Positions 28,391-36,996 of a stretch of DNA of 64,000 nucleotides are shown here, one piece after another (the stretch's first letter is position 1; every line of letters begins with the position of its first letter). The notes under the pieces were generated by a model, which searched no databases, was not told the DNA's origin, and saw only the letters and a program-made list of their open reading frames with translations. The DNA is taken from the NCBI RefSeq assembly GCF_000427445.1, contig NZ_KE386496.1, positions 3,216,504 to 3,280,503 of the forward strand, written 5' to 3'. This DNA comes from Methylocapsa acidiphila B2 (lineage in GTDB: Bacteria; Pseudomonadota; Alphaproteobacteria; Rhizobiales; Beijerinckiaceae). The position numbers and the translations under genes were made by a program.

Positions 28391-29956
28391 ATGAAAAATA
28401 GGCAAGTGCTGCGCCGGGCGGTCATTGCCCTGGGCGCCGTTGCGTGTTCGCTTGCAGGCGCAAAGGCGGCCGAAGATGGGCCGGCCTCGTCGAGCGGGCT
28501 CGAGAAGATCGAGACCATTGTCGTCATCTACGCGGAAAACCGCAGTTTCGACAATCTCTACGGCCATTTCCCCGGCGCCAACGGCCTTGCCAATGTGACG
28601 CCGGAAATGGCGCGGCAAACCGATCGAGATGGATCCGTCCTGAAGGAATTGCCGCCGATCTGGGGTGGGCTCACGCCGCCGAATTTCTCTCCGGCGGTCG
28701 GCCAGGCCGCAACCGAGCATCTGCCAAACGGCTTTTTCGCGATCGACGATTCCAAAGGGTTGAACACGCCCCTCAGCACGCCGACCAGGGATCTTTGGCA
28801 TCTTTTTTATCAAAACCAGATGCAAATCAACGGCGGCAAAAACGACCGCTTCGTCGCCTATGGCAATGCCGGCGCCCTACCCATGGGTTATTACGACGGC
28901 TCGAAACTGCCGCTCTGGGAGGTCGCGAAGAAATATGTTCTCGCCGATAATTTCTTCATGGCGGCGTTCGGCGGCTCCTTCGTCAATCATTTCTACTTGA
29001 TCTGCTCTTGCGAGCCCCGATATCCGAGCGCTGACAAAAGCCCGGCCAAAGGGCTGATCGCCGCCGTCGAGAGTGACGGCGTCACCTTGAAGCTCGCGCC
29101 GGACTCGCCCAAATCGGCCCTCGATGGTCCGCCCATATTCGTCAACAACGGGACGATCACCCCGGGGCCGGATTTCTACGCCGTGAATACGATGCAGCCG
29201 CCGTATCAGCCGAGCGGCGTCAAGCCGGCGTCTGGCGGCGATCCCGCCTATGCTAATCCAGGCGCCGAGACGCGCCTGCCGCCGCAGCAGGATACGACGA
29301 TCGGAGATCTCCTGCATGACAAAAAGATCGACTGGGCCTGGTACGCGGGCGCCTGGGGCGCGGCCCTCGACGGCAAGCCGATCAACCCGTCGCCGAATTT
29401 TCAATTTCACCACCAGCCGTTCAATTATTTCGCCGCCTATGCGCCAGGCACGGAAAAACGCGCCAAGCACTTGCTAGATGGCGGGATCAACGGCGACCTG
29501 TTCATTCAGGCGATCGACGCCGGGACGCTGCCCGCCGTGACCTTCTATAAGCCGCAGGGAAGCCTCAACGAGCATCCGGGCTACGCTGAGGTCCTTGCCG
29601 GCGACAGGCATATTGCCGAGATCGTTGAACATCTCGAAAAGAGCCCTCAATGGGCGCACATGTTCGTCCTGATCACCTATGACGAAAATGGCGGGTTTTG
29701 GGATCATGTCGCGCCGCCCAAGGCGGATCGATGGGGACCCGGCAACCGCATCCCAGCGATCATCGTTTCGCCTTACGCCAAGAAGGGCTTCGTCGACCAC
29801 ACGCTTTACGACACGACCTCGGCGCTGCGGCTGATCACGCGGCGTTTCAATCTCCCGGTTCTCGACGGGCTGAAGGAGCGGGACGCGGCCCTGGAAGCGG
29901 CGGGCGGTCAGAAGCTCGGCGACATGACCGGCGCGCTCGATCTGGCGGCACCTTGA
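28391..29956 (+). CDS. AcpA/phospholipase C-type periplasmic phosphatase
   Basis: A 521-residue exported enzyme. Residues 1-26 are a signal peptide ending AGAKA. Family motifs are IVVIYAENRSFDNLYG near 40 (nucleophile and metal region), NHFYLIC near 200, LNEHPGYAEVLAGDRHI near 395, and ITYDENGGFWDHVAPP near 435. The last is the metal site shared by AcpA acid phosphatases and bacterial phosphatidylcholine-type phospholipases C. It likely hydrolyses phosphate esters in the periplasm or outside the cell; phospholipid against nucleotide or sugar phosphate specificity cannot be decided. The ATG follows GGGGGAG. A hairpin at 30008-30030 lies downstream, before the next gene. Confidence 0.85.
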   Translation: MKNRQVLRRAVIALGAVACSLAGAKAAEDGPASSSGLEKIETIVVIYAENRSFDNLYGHFPGANGLANVTPEMARQTDRDGSVLKELPPIWGGLTPPNFSPAVGQAATEHLPNGFFAIDDSKGLNTPLSTPTRDLWHLFYQNQMQINGGKNDRFVAYGNAGALPMGYYDGSKLPLWEVAKKYVLADNFFMAAFGGSFVNHFYLICSCEPRYPSADKSPAKGLIAAVESDGVTLKLAPDSPKSALDGPPIFVNNGTITPGPDFYAVNTMQPPYQPSGVKPASGGDPAYANPGAETRLPPQQDTTIGDLLHDKKIDWAWYAGAWGAALDGKPINPSPNFQFHHQPFNYFAAYAPGTEKRAKHLLDGGINGDLFIQAIDAGTLPAVTFYKPQGSLNEHPGYAEVLAGDRHIAEIVEHLEKSPQWAHMFVLITYDENGGFWDHVAPPKADRWGPGNRIPAIIVSPYAKKGFVDHTLYDTTSALRLITRRFNLPVLDGLKERDAALEAAGGQKLGDMTGALDLAAP

Positions 29957-30007
29957 GATAGAACAACATCTTCCATCGCTGCCTGCGCGATAAGGAAGCG
30001 ATCCGCG

Positions 30008-30030
30008 GGCCGCCTATCCAGAAGGCGGCC
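30008..30030 (+). terminator. Hairpin between phosphatase and next gene
   Basis: GGCCGCCT (30008-30015), loop ATCCAGA, AGGCGGCC (30023-30030): a perfect 8-bp stem after the phosphatase stop, followed by TCGTCTCATCC. It plausibly terminates or attenuates transcription before the gene at 30058; the T tract is weak. Confidence 0.4.
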
Positions 30031-30057
30031 TCGTCTCATCCAACGCGGAGCTTCGGC

Positions 30058-31986
30058 ATGAAGGCCCAAATCATCGAGCAACTCGGGCAGAGCGAGATCC
30101 TCCTGCCGTCGCTCGTGGCGGAAGGGCTTGCGGCGAATAATCGGGTCAAGGTGCGGATGAGCGCCTTGCAGGCCGCGGCCCAGCATGCGCGCGAGCCGAC
30201 GCAGGCGCCGATCGATCTTTCGGCGGAATGCGAGGCTGCAGGCCTCGGCCTGGCGGCGATCAAGTCGGTCGTCGGCGGCGCGCGCCTCGGAGCGAATGGC
30301 CGGATCGCCATCCCGGAGCTCGCCAAGCTGATGGAGGGCGTCAGCGACGACGTGAAAATCATGATCCGGGCCGTCGAGATCGGCGCGCCGTCCGACGGTC
30401 AGGCTGCCATGGAGCGGCTCGCGTTGATCGAGGCCTCGGGCGCGCTGGCGCCGACCGAAGACGTCGAGCCGGCCGCCATCGCCAGGCTGACCGGCGTCTC
30501 CGCGACCGGCGGCGACAGTCTTCATCGCCTCGTCATGGACCTGCACAAGGCCCTGAACCGGCTCGCGGCGGACTGCGCCGAGGAAATCCTGGCGGGCGCC
30601 CATGTCCATGGCCTGCGCGACGAGGACAGGCCCGCCGTGGAGGCCTTCATGCGCGGCCTCGCGCGCACAGAACCCTTGAAATTCGGCCATCCCGGCCTCG
30701 CGACCACGGCGGCGCGCGCGGGCGCGCGCCTGATTATCCAGAATGACATTGGAACGACCGACGCCCATGTGCTCGTGCTGTCGATCGAAGGAACTTCGGT
30801 CACTGTGACCCATACGGATGTTCATTTCATTCGCGCCAAGTTTTTCACCAGGCTTTTCGACAAATTTCCCGTGGTGTGGAGCGGCCTCGAGGCCAAGAAG
30901 GCGGAGGGCGCCGCGGCCGACGGCGCCTTCTATCTCGTGACCGGTCGGCTCGAGGGCGAAAGCGTCGAGGAGCGCGACAGGTTTCTGGAGGCGATCGGCG
31001 CCGCGCTGGTCTTTTTGATCGACTGGAACAAGGCGCGGAAGGTCTTGCGGCTATGGGTTGGAAAGGCGGACGCGATCGGCATTCTCGATTGGGCCGCGCG
31101 AAATTCGATCGGCCATCGGGCCTTTCTCGAATTGGGCGGCGCCGAACTCGTCGCCTCGGCGGTGCGCCACGCGATCCCGACGCGCATCGGCTTCGGAGAG
31201 CGGCTCGATTCCTCGCTCGGCCGCGATTCGGCGGTGGATTTCCTGCGCACGGTTCTTCGGGTCTCGACCGAAGCCTTGCTCGAGGGGCGATCGGTGCGGC
31301 TGGTCAGGGACAGCATCGAAGCCGATCTCGTCCGCAGGCTCGAGCGGGTCGAGAGCATGCTGCTCGCGATTGTCGTTCGTCAGTGCGGGCTCGCGCGCGA
31401 AATCGCGGCGGCGCTCGTGGCCAATATCGCCGAGCGGCGATCGGGACGGCCGGTCAATGGGGCGGCCATGGCGGCCTTCGCGCGCCGCGTCGAGGAAAAG
31501 GCCGACCGCATCGCGATCGAGGCGCGTAACGAGGTTTCGCGTTTCGGCGCCGACGCGAATATCGAGGAGCTCGTCAATGGCGTCGAGGCGGCGATCGACG
31601 AATTGGAGCAGGCCGCTTTCATCGCCTCGCTCATGCCGGCCGGCGTCGAAGCGGCGCTGTTGCGGCCGCTCTCCGAGCTTTGCGCCGCCGCCGTCGCGGG
31701 CGCTGAAGCGGCGGCTTCCGGCGTCGCCGCTGCGGCCGAGGCGCCGGAAGGCCGGCGCGCCGATTCGGAGGATGCGCTCGCCGCCGTCGCCCGGCTGATC
31801 GACGTCGAGCATGCGGCAGACGCGTCGGAGCGGAGCGTGACCGCGCTGGTCCTCTCCGGCGGGCTCGACCTCACGACCGCCCTCTCCGTTCTCGAGCTGG
31901 CGCGGGCGATCGAGCGGGCGACCGATCGGCTGGCCGGGTTCGGGCACCGTCTGCGTCAGCACGTTCTCGCCGATCTCGCGGCGTGA
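30058..31986 (+). CDS. Hypothetical helical protein partnered with a PPDK-like enzyme
   Basis: A 642-residue soluble protein, rich in Ala, Glu and Arg and mostly helical. I do not recognise a catalytic family. The C-terminal third (about 470-640) has paired amphipathic helices resembling PhoU/DUF47 proteins (ARRVEEKADRIAIEARNEVS, GVEAAIDELEQAAFI, RLIDVEHAADASER). The middle (about 225-330) contains beta-rich segments such as ARLIIQNDIGTTDAHVLVLS. It lies 65 nt upstream of the PPDK-like gene on the same strand, so the two probably act together. A regulatory or phospho-acceptor role is an inference from pairing and fold impression only. Confidence 0.65.
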   Translation: MKAQIIEQLGQSEILLPSLVAEGLAANNRVKVRMSALQAAAQHAREPTQAPIDLSAECEAAGLGLAAIKSVVGGARLGANGRIAIPELAKLMEGVSDDVKIMIRAVEIGAPSDGQAAMERLALIEASGALAPTEDVEPAAIARLTGVSATGGDSLHRLVMDLHKALNRLAADCAEEILAGAHVHGLRDEDRPAVEAFMRGLARTEPLKFGHPGLATTAARAGARLIIQNDIGTTDAHVLVLSIEGTSVTVTHTDVHFIRAKFFTRLFDKFPVVWSGLEAKKAEGAAADGAFYLVTGRLEGESVEERDRFLEAIGAALVFLIDWNKARKVLRLWVGKADAIGILDWAARNSIGHRAFLELGGAELVASAVRHAIPTRIGFGERLDSSLGRDSAVDFLRTVLRVSTEALLEGRSVRLVRDSIEADLVRRLERVESMLLAIVVRQCGLAREIAAALVANIAERRSGRPVNGAAMAAFARRVEEKADRIAIEARNEVSRFGADANIEELVNGVEAAIDELEQAAFIASLMPAGVEAALLRPLSELCAAAVAGAEAAASGVAAAAEAPEGRRADSEDALAAVARLIDVEHAADASERSVTALVLSGGLDLTTALSVLELARAIERATDRLAGFGHRLRQHVLADLAA

Positions 31987-32051
31987 AAAAGCTGATCTGG
32001 CGCGCGCCCGACGAATGACCTGTCGCGAAGGAATGAATTAGGAAGGGCAGC

Positions 32052-33662
32052 ATGATGCAGATCGTCCGCATTGGCGATGGGTCGACCGAACGCCATACCG
32101 CCGATCATATCGGCGCAAAGGCCGCCAACCTCGCGGGCATGGCTTCGCTCGGCCTGCCCGTGCCCCCGGCCTTCGTTCTGCCGGTCAAGCTCTGCGCGGC
32201 GGTCATCGAAGGAGACCCTCACGCCGAGCGCCATTTGATCGATGGTCTGCGCGAGGGCGTCGCTTTTCTGGAAGGCGTCACCGGCAAGCGGTTCGGCGAT
32301 CGGCGCGCGCCGCTTCTCGTGTCGGTGCGCTCCGGCGCCGCCCGATCCATGCCCGGCATGCTCGACACCGTGCTCGATGTCGGCTGCAGCCTGGCGGCGG
32401 TTCGTGGCCTCATTCGCCAGACGGGCAATCCGAGATTCGCCTGGGATTGCCGCAGGCGCTTCCTCGAAGGCTATTCCAGCGTCGCGCTTGGGCTCGATCC
32501 GGCGCCTTTCTCGGCGGAGCTGACGCGGATCATCAGCGCCGAAGGGGCCGAGAACGATCGCCAGCTCGATTGCGAGGCGCTCGAACGCCTCGCCATGGCC
32601 TATCATGATCTCGTCGAGGACGATTGTCCTTCCGAGGATCCCGAGGCGCAGCTGCTCGGCGCCGCCCGCGCGGTCTATCGCTCCTGGATGAGCGAGCGCG
32701 CTTGCGCCTATCGGCGCATGGAAAATCTCGAGCATCTGCGCGGGACGGCGGTGGCGGTTCAGGCCATGGTCTTCGGCAACAGAGGCTTGACGTCGGGAGC
32801 GGGGGTCGCCTTCTCGCGCGATCCGTCCAATGGGGCCGTCGAGCCGGTGATCGACATATTGTTCGACGCCCAGGGCGAGGATGTCGTGTCCGGCCGCGTC
32901 ACGCCTTTGACAGAGGCGGCGCTCGTCGACGCGCTGCCCGCGGTCGCCGTGGATCTTCGCGACATTCTCGCGCGCCTCGAACGCGAATATGAGGACGTTC
33001 AGGACATCGAGTTCACCATTGAGAACGGCAAGTTATGGATTCTTCAAACCCGCGCGGCGAAGCGCACGCCACGCGCCGCCCTGCGGATCGCCGTCGATCT
33101 CGTCCATGAGGGCTTGATCACGCCGCATGAGGCCTTGCGCCGCCTCAAGTGCGTAAATATCGACTCTATCGTCAACGCCAGCCTCGATGGGGCCGGCAAG
33201 CCGATTGCGCGCGGCGTCGCGGCGTCTTCCGGCATTGCGGTGGGGCGCGCGGCTTTCGATACGGCCGGGGCCGAACGGCTGGCCGGAGCGGGAGACGCCG
33301 TGATCCTTATGCGGCCGACCATGACGACGGACGATGTCGCGGGTTTCGCCGTCGCCGCCGGAATCCTGACGGCTGTGGGCGGACGCACCGCTCACGCCGC
33401 GCTTGTGGCGCGGCAGATGGGCAAGCCTTGCATCGTCGGCTGCGCCATCAATTTCGACGCCTCGGCCCGGAAAGCCCAAATCGGCGCCGCGGTCATCCAG
33501 GAGGGAGACTGGCTTTCAATCGACGGAGACGCCGGCGCGGTCTATCTCGGCCGCGGCAAGATCGTCGAGCAACGTCCCGACGACGAACTGGCCGAATTCG
33601 CGCGCTGGCGCAGCGGCGCGCATCATCGCGCGCCCCGATCCGAACCCGCTTCTAACTGTTGA
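32052..33662 (+). CDS. PPDK-like protein with ATP-grasp and phosphohistidine domains only
   Basis: A 536-residue protein collinear with the first 60% of pyruvate phosphate dikinase. The ATP-grasp part shows GAKAANLAGMASLGLPVPP, SVRSGAARSMPGMLDTVLD, GVAFSRDPSNG, DAQGEDVVSGRVTP and QDIEFTIENGKLWILQTR. The phosphohistidine swivel domain follows with GGRTAHAALVARQMGKPC, where the His is the phosphorylated residue. The protein ends there: the roughly 340-residue PEP/pyruvate TIM barrel is absent, and no such domain follows in other frames. It should bind ATP and autophosphorylate, then pass the phosphoryl group to something other than pyruvate in cis. The downstream DNA is non-coding and the upstream 642-residue partner is a candidate. 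It is not simply truncated, since a normal stop follows a clean C-terminal tail. Confidence 0.85.
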   Translation: MMQIVRIGDGSTERHTADHIGAKAANLAGMASLGLPVPPAFVLPVKLCAAVIEGDPHAERHLIDGLREGVAFLEGVTGKRFGDRRAPLLVSVRSGAARSMPGMLDTVLDVGCSLAAVRGLIRQTGNPRFAWDCRRRFLEGYSSVALGLDPAPFSAELTRIISAEGAENDRQLDCEALERLAMAYHDLVEDDCPSEDPEAQLLGAARAVYRSWMSERACAYRRMENLEHLRGTAVAVQAMVFGNRGLTSGAGVAFSRDPSNGAVEPVIDILFDAQGEDVVSGRVTPLTEAALVDALPAVAVDLRDILARLEREYEDVQDIEFTIENGKLWILQTRAAKRTPRAALRIAVDLVHEGLITPHEALRRLKCVNIDSIVNASLDGAGKPIARGVAASSGIAVGRAAFDTAGAERLAGAGDAVILMRPTMTTDDVAGFAVAAGILTAVGGRTAHAALVARQMGKPCIVGCAINFDASARKAQIGAAVIQEGDWLSIDGDAGAVYLGRGKIVEQRPDDELAEFARWRSGAHHRAPRSEPASNC

Positions 33663-33888
33663 GCCGGATCGAGTTGGCGGAGGCCGTTTGAAAATTCTCG
33701 AATGCTTCAAAAGCTCTCATGGCGAGCGGCTGTCTTGCTCGTCAAATCTTGATGCTCGGCTATCGCGGCGATCAGGTCTTTAAATTGTTCAAACTCGGCC
33801 AGGGCCGACTTTGAAAGGGTTGTCTCCGCCACAAGCGCGTCAGCGCAGCGGAACGACAAGCGTCCCGCTCGCGCCGCAAAGAGCCGGC

Positions 33889-34299
33889 TCAAATATAATC
33901 GACCGAGGCGACCTGGAACGTGTGGGCTGCGCCGTCCTCGCGAATTGCGACATAGGTCCCGATGGCGAATTGGTCACTCTCGAGATGAAGCGCGTTTTCG
34001 TCTTCCGCTTGCGGCGGATTGGCGTAATGAAACGACCAGCGGCCATGCTTGTGTTGGAGACGGCCGATCTCGTCGACCTCACCCTCGCGGAAGCGCACCA
34101 CCCGGCAAAGGTCGCGATGCGCTCGCCACGTCTCGACGTCGATCCGCGCTTCCTTATCCAGCGGTATGACGAGGATGTAGCCATCGCGGGCGTTGCCGCC
34201 CGGATGGCCTTTCTCGCGCGCGAGCTCGAGCCGGATGCGGCGAAAATTATGCGGATAGTCTTTGCGCTCCGTCGGCGGACGCGCAGGGGCGTGGGTCAA
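33889..34299 (-). CDS. Conserved-looking hypothetical protein (136 aa), TTG start
   Basis: The frame is open up to an ATG at 34347, but its first 16 codons lie inside a palindromic repeat. A TTG at 34299 is preceded by AAGGAG at about 8 nt and gives LTHAPARPPTERKDYPHNFR. I therefore place the start there. The protein is charged and mixed alpha/beta, with DGYILVIPLDKEARIDVETW, GRWSFHYANPP and AIGTYVAIREDG. No family or function is recognised. It lies downstream of the phasin-like gene on the same strand and may be read with it. Confidence 0.6.
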   Translation of the reverse strand: MTHAPARPPTERKDYPHNFRRIRLELAREKGHPGGNARDGYILVIPLDKEARIDVETWRAHRDLCRVVRFREGEVDEIGRLQHKHGRWSFHYANPPQAEDENALHLESDQFAIGTYVAIREDGAAHTFQVASVDYI

Positions 34300-34312
34300 G
34301 ACGCATTCTCCT

Positions 34313-34388
34313 TTTAGAGCGCGTTCCGATTGGATGGAATCATCCAATCGATAAGAACTCGCTCCAGATCAATAAGTTGGAACATGCT
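34313..34388. repeat. Palindromic intergenic repeat, copy 1
   Basis: Core dyad CGATTGGAT (34327-34335), spacer GGAATC, ATCCAATCG (34342-34350), a perfect 9-bp stem. It lies within a longer unit beginning TTTTAGAGCGCGTTC and continuing ATAAGAACTCGCTCC. The second copy at 62914-62942 has the same design and spacer. It resembles the dispersed palindromes common in Hyphomicrobiales intergenic regions. Confidence 0.6.
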
Positions 34389-34715
34389 TTAGGCGGCCTG
34401 CTTGGTGCAGGCCGCGCGGACCTCCTCCATGATCCGGCCGGTTTCGACGCCATAATCGTCGGTCGCCGTCCGCATGAATTGCGATTGCGCCTCCATGAAT
34501 TCCGGAACATTGGCGCAATGATTGACGCGCGAAAGATAGTCGGCTTGCGCCAGGAGCCGCCTCGCCGTGAAGCGCAAGGTTTCGCCGGCCACCGCCAGGG
34601 GCAGACGCAGAAAAGCGTCATTCCACCACGCAGTGAGGCTCGCGGCGGGAAGCGGCGGCTCCATCCGGGCGAAGCCGAGGCCGTGCTCTGTCGAACTCGC
34701 ATTGGTCATCGCCAT
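34389..34715 (-). CDS. Phasin-like small protein
   Basis: A 108-residue, mostly helical protein. The C-terminal half (VNHCANVPEFMEAQSQFMRTATDDYG...) has the pattern of phasin proteins, which coat polyhydroxyalkanoate granules: a conserved F-x-E-x-Q-x-x-F near the helix start and a YG turn. It is shorter than typical phasins (about 120-180), so phasin-like is the safest call. A FixK/FNR-type box lies 65 nt upstream of the ATG, suggesting induction under oxygen limitation, when carbon storage is common. Another possibility is an unrelated helical stress protein. Confidence 0.5.
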   Translation of the reverse strand: MAMTNASSTEHGLGFARMEPPLPAASLTAWWNDAFLRLPLAVAGETLRFTARRLLAQADYLSRVNHCANVPEFMEAQSQFMRTATDDYGVETGRIMEEVRAACTKQAA

Positions 34716-34779
34716 TCTCCTTCGGGTTTGTTGACCGTTTCGCCCACCAAAACCGAAGCAAATTGCTTTGATAAGCGCC

Positions 34780-34793
34780 TTGATTTGGATCAG
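34780..34793 (-). promoter_or_regulatory. FixK/FNR-like box upstream of the phasin-like gene
   Basis: TTGATTTGGATCAG differs from the FNR/FixK consensus TTGAT-N4-ATCAA only at the last base. It lies 65-78 nt upstream of the minus-strand ATG at 34715, a plausible class II or class I activator position. Read on the minus strand it is CTGATCCAAATCAA. Confidence 0.6.
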
Positions 34794-34860
34794 TTTGCCG
34801 GGTGCGGAATCGATATGCGCGTGGAGGGGGCGTTTGGCTGCGCGCGTGAGCCGAGGGCGC

Positions 34861-36714
34861 TCATGCGGAACGCGCGTGGGGCAGTTGCGGCGCCTGCTTC
34901 GGCGGTGTTTTTTGGATCGGCGGAAAATCCTCGGCGGTGATCGCCTCTTTCTCCAGCAGAAGCTCGGCGCCCTTGTCGAGATCGGCGCGGCGCCGCTTGA
35001 GAATGTCGCGCGCCTCGATGAAAGCCTCGCTCACGATGTCTCGCACGCTGACGTCGATCTCGCGCAGCGTCGCTTCCGAAGCCGCCGGCTTGTCGCGTGA
35101 TTGCGCCTGATCGAGGAAAAATTGGGGTGACGCCCGGTAGGTGCGCTGTCCGACCGTTTGCGCCATGCCGTAGAGCGTTGTCATCTCAAGGGCGATGTCG
35201 GTCGCACGCTGGAGATCGTCGGCGGCGCCGGTCGAGATGTCGCCGTCGAACAACAGCGACTCGGCGGCGCGTCCGCCGAGCAGAACGGTGATGCGGTGGC
35301 GCAATTCGCTTGCGGCGAGGACGAAGCGATCCTCGGTCGGGCGCTGGATCGTGTAGCCGAGCGCGCCGACGCCGCGCGGGATGATCGAGACCTTCAGCAC
35401 CGGGTCGACGTCAGGCAGGGTGGCGGCGACAAGCGCATGGCCCATCTCGTGATAGGCGACGCGCCGCCGCTCCGGCGCAGACAGGATTCGACTCTTCTTC
35501 TCGATCCCCGCGATGACGCGCTCGATCGCGGCGGTGAAATCCGCCGCCGTCGTCGCCGCGCTTTTGCGGCGCGTCGCGATGACCGCGGCCTCGTTGACGA
35601 GATTGGCGAGATCGGCGCCGGTGAAGCCAGTGGTCATGCCCGCGATCTGATCGAGATCGACCGCCGGGTCGAGGACGATCTTCCGCGCGTGAACTTTCAG
35701 GATCTCCGAACGCCCGATCCGGTCCGGGCGGTCGACCAGCACTTGCCGATCGAAACGGCCGGCGCGGAGCAGCGCCGGGTCGAGAATCTCGGGCCGGTTC
35801 GTCGCCGCGAGCAGGATGACTCCGATCGAAGGATCGAAGCCGTCGAGCTCGGCGAGAAGCTGGTTGAGCGTCTGCTCTTTTTCATCGACGCCGCCGATCC
35901 CGCCGACCGAACGCGACCGCCCGAGCGCGTCGAGTTCGTCGATGAAGATGATGCAAGGCGCCGCCTTGCGCGCCTGCTCGAAGAGGTCGCGGACGCGGGC
36001 GGCGCCGACGCCGACGAACATTTCGACGAATTCCGAGCCCGAGATCGAGAAGAAGGCGACGCCGGCCTCGCCGGCGACGGCGCGCGCGAGCAGCGTCTTG
36101 CCGGTGCCCGGCGGGCCGACGAGGAGAATGCCTTTCGGGGCGCGGGCGCCCAGCCGGCCGAAGGATTTCGGGTCTCTAAGGAAGGAGACGACTTCCTGGA
36201 GCTCGAACTTGGCCTCGTCGACGCCGGCCACGTCCTTGAACGTGACCTTGGTGTCGGTTTCGACATAGACTTTTGCATGCGACTTGCCGATCGTCATCAA
36301 GCCGCCCAACCCCTGTTTCTCGGCGAAGCCGCGAAACAGAAACACCCAGAGCAAATAGAAGAGCAGCGCCGGGATGATCCAGGCGAAGATCCAGCTCAAG
36401 ACGCCGGAGGAGGGCGCGCCAGTGACCTTTATTCCTTCAGCGGACAGCTTGTCGGCGAGCGTGGGATCGACCCGGGCCGTGACGAATTTGCTGACGCCGG
36501 TGGATTTCGGCGTCTTGAGCTCGCCTTGGATCATGTCCGATCCGATCACTACTTCGGACACTTGCTTGTCGGCGACGAGCTTTTCAAACTCGCTGTAAGG
36601 GATCGTCTCAGTCTGCTGATAAGTGCTCCAGGCCTGCTGAAGCAGCAGGACGCCGAGAACGGCGGCGATGAAATACCAAATCGCCCAGGTCTGCTTGCGA
36701 CTATCGAACGCCAT
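34861..36714 (-). CDS. ftsH: FtsH-family ATP-dependent zinc metalloprotease
   Basis: A 617-residue membrane AAA protease. There are two membrane helices (about 10-27 and 105-127) flanking a periplasmic domain, Walker A GPPGTGKT at 200-207, Walker [13 protein letters not shown], the second region of homology with [20 protein letters not shown], and the zinc site HEMGH near 420. It degrades membrane and regulatory proteins using ATP. It differs from the usual housekeeping FtsH in its shorter C-terminus and its context. It is preceded by a FixK/FNR-like box (36815-36828) and lies near a phasin-like gene with a similar box. It is probably a second, oxygen-regulated FtsH paralogue rather than the main chromosomal copy; that is an inference. 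Confidence 0.88.
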   Translation of the reverse strand: MAFDSRKQTWAIWYFIAAVLGVLLLQQAWSTYQQTETIPYSEFEKLVADKQVSEVVIGSDMIQGELKTPKSTGVSKFVTARVDPTLADKLSAEGIKVTGAPSSGVLSWIFAWIIPALLFYLLWVFLFRGFAEKQGLGGLMTIGKSHAKVYVETDTKVTFKDVAGVDEAKFELQEVVSFLRDPKSFGRLGARAPKGILLVGPPGTGKTLLARAVAGEAGVAFFSISGSEFVEMFVGVGAARVRDLFEQARKAAPCIIFIDELDALGRSRSVGGIGGVDEKEQTLNQLLAELDGFDPSIGVILLAATNRPEILDPALLRAGRFDRQVLVDRPDRIGRSEILKVHARKIVLDPAVDLDQIAGMTTGFTGADLANLVNEAAVIATRRKSAATTAADFTAAIERVIAGIEKKSRILSAPERRRVAYHEMGHALVAATLPDVDPVLKVSIIPRGVGALGYTIQRPTEDRFVLAASELRHRITVLLGGRAAESLLFDGDISTGAADDLQRATDIALEMTTLYGMAQTVGQRTYRASPQFFLDQAQSRDKPAASEATLREIDVSVRDIVSEAFIEARDILKRRRADLDKGAELLLEKEAITAEDFPPIQKTPPKQAPQLPHARSA

Positions 36715-36814
36715 GACGCCCTCGCCTCCAATGCCCCTCGCAATGTCCTTCGATCGGCGCGCCGAAGCCGCCGGGCGAGCGCTCTTTACCTAGATGCGGA
36801 GCGGCTTTCGCAGG

Positions 36815-36828
36815 CTGATCTGGATCAA
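36815..36828 (-). promoter_or_regulatory. FixK/FNR-like box between ftsH and the beta-helix gene
   Basis: CTGATCTGGATCAA matches the FNR/FixK consensus TTGAT-N4-ATCAA except for the first base, and the spacer CTGG is typical. It lies about 100 nt upstream of the ftsH start and about 170 nt upstream of the divergent beta-helix gene, so it could serve either. Confidence 0.6.
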
Positions 36829-36996
36829 GCTCCAGCCGCTAGATTTGGAGCCGGCGGGCGGAACATCAAGGAGTTATGATGACTCTGCTCGACGCACGGC
36901 CTCGAAACTCGGAGGCGGCGCCGCTTTCGGCCAAAATTGGCCCTTATGACGGGCGCTGATCTCGAAATGGCGCTCTCGATCCCGCGAGAAATCCTC

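Noticed and set aside
35158-36879. Plus-strand frame of 573 codons opposite ftsH
   Set aside because: Antisense shadow of a well-defined FtsH; composition is Arg/Asp-rich without motifs.
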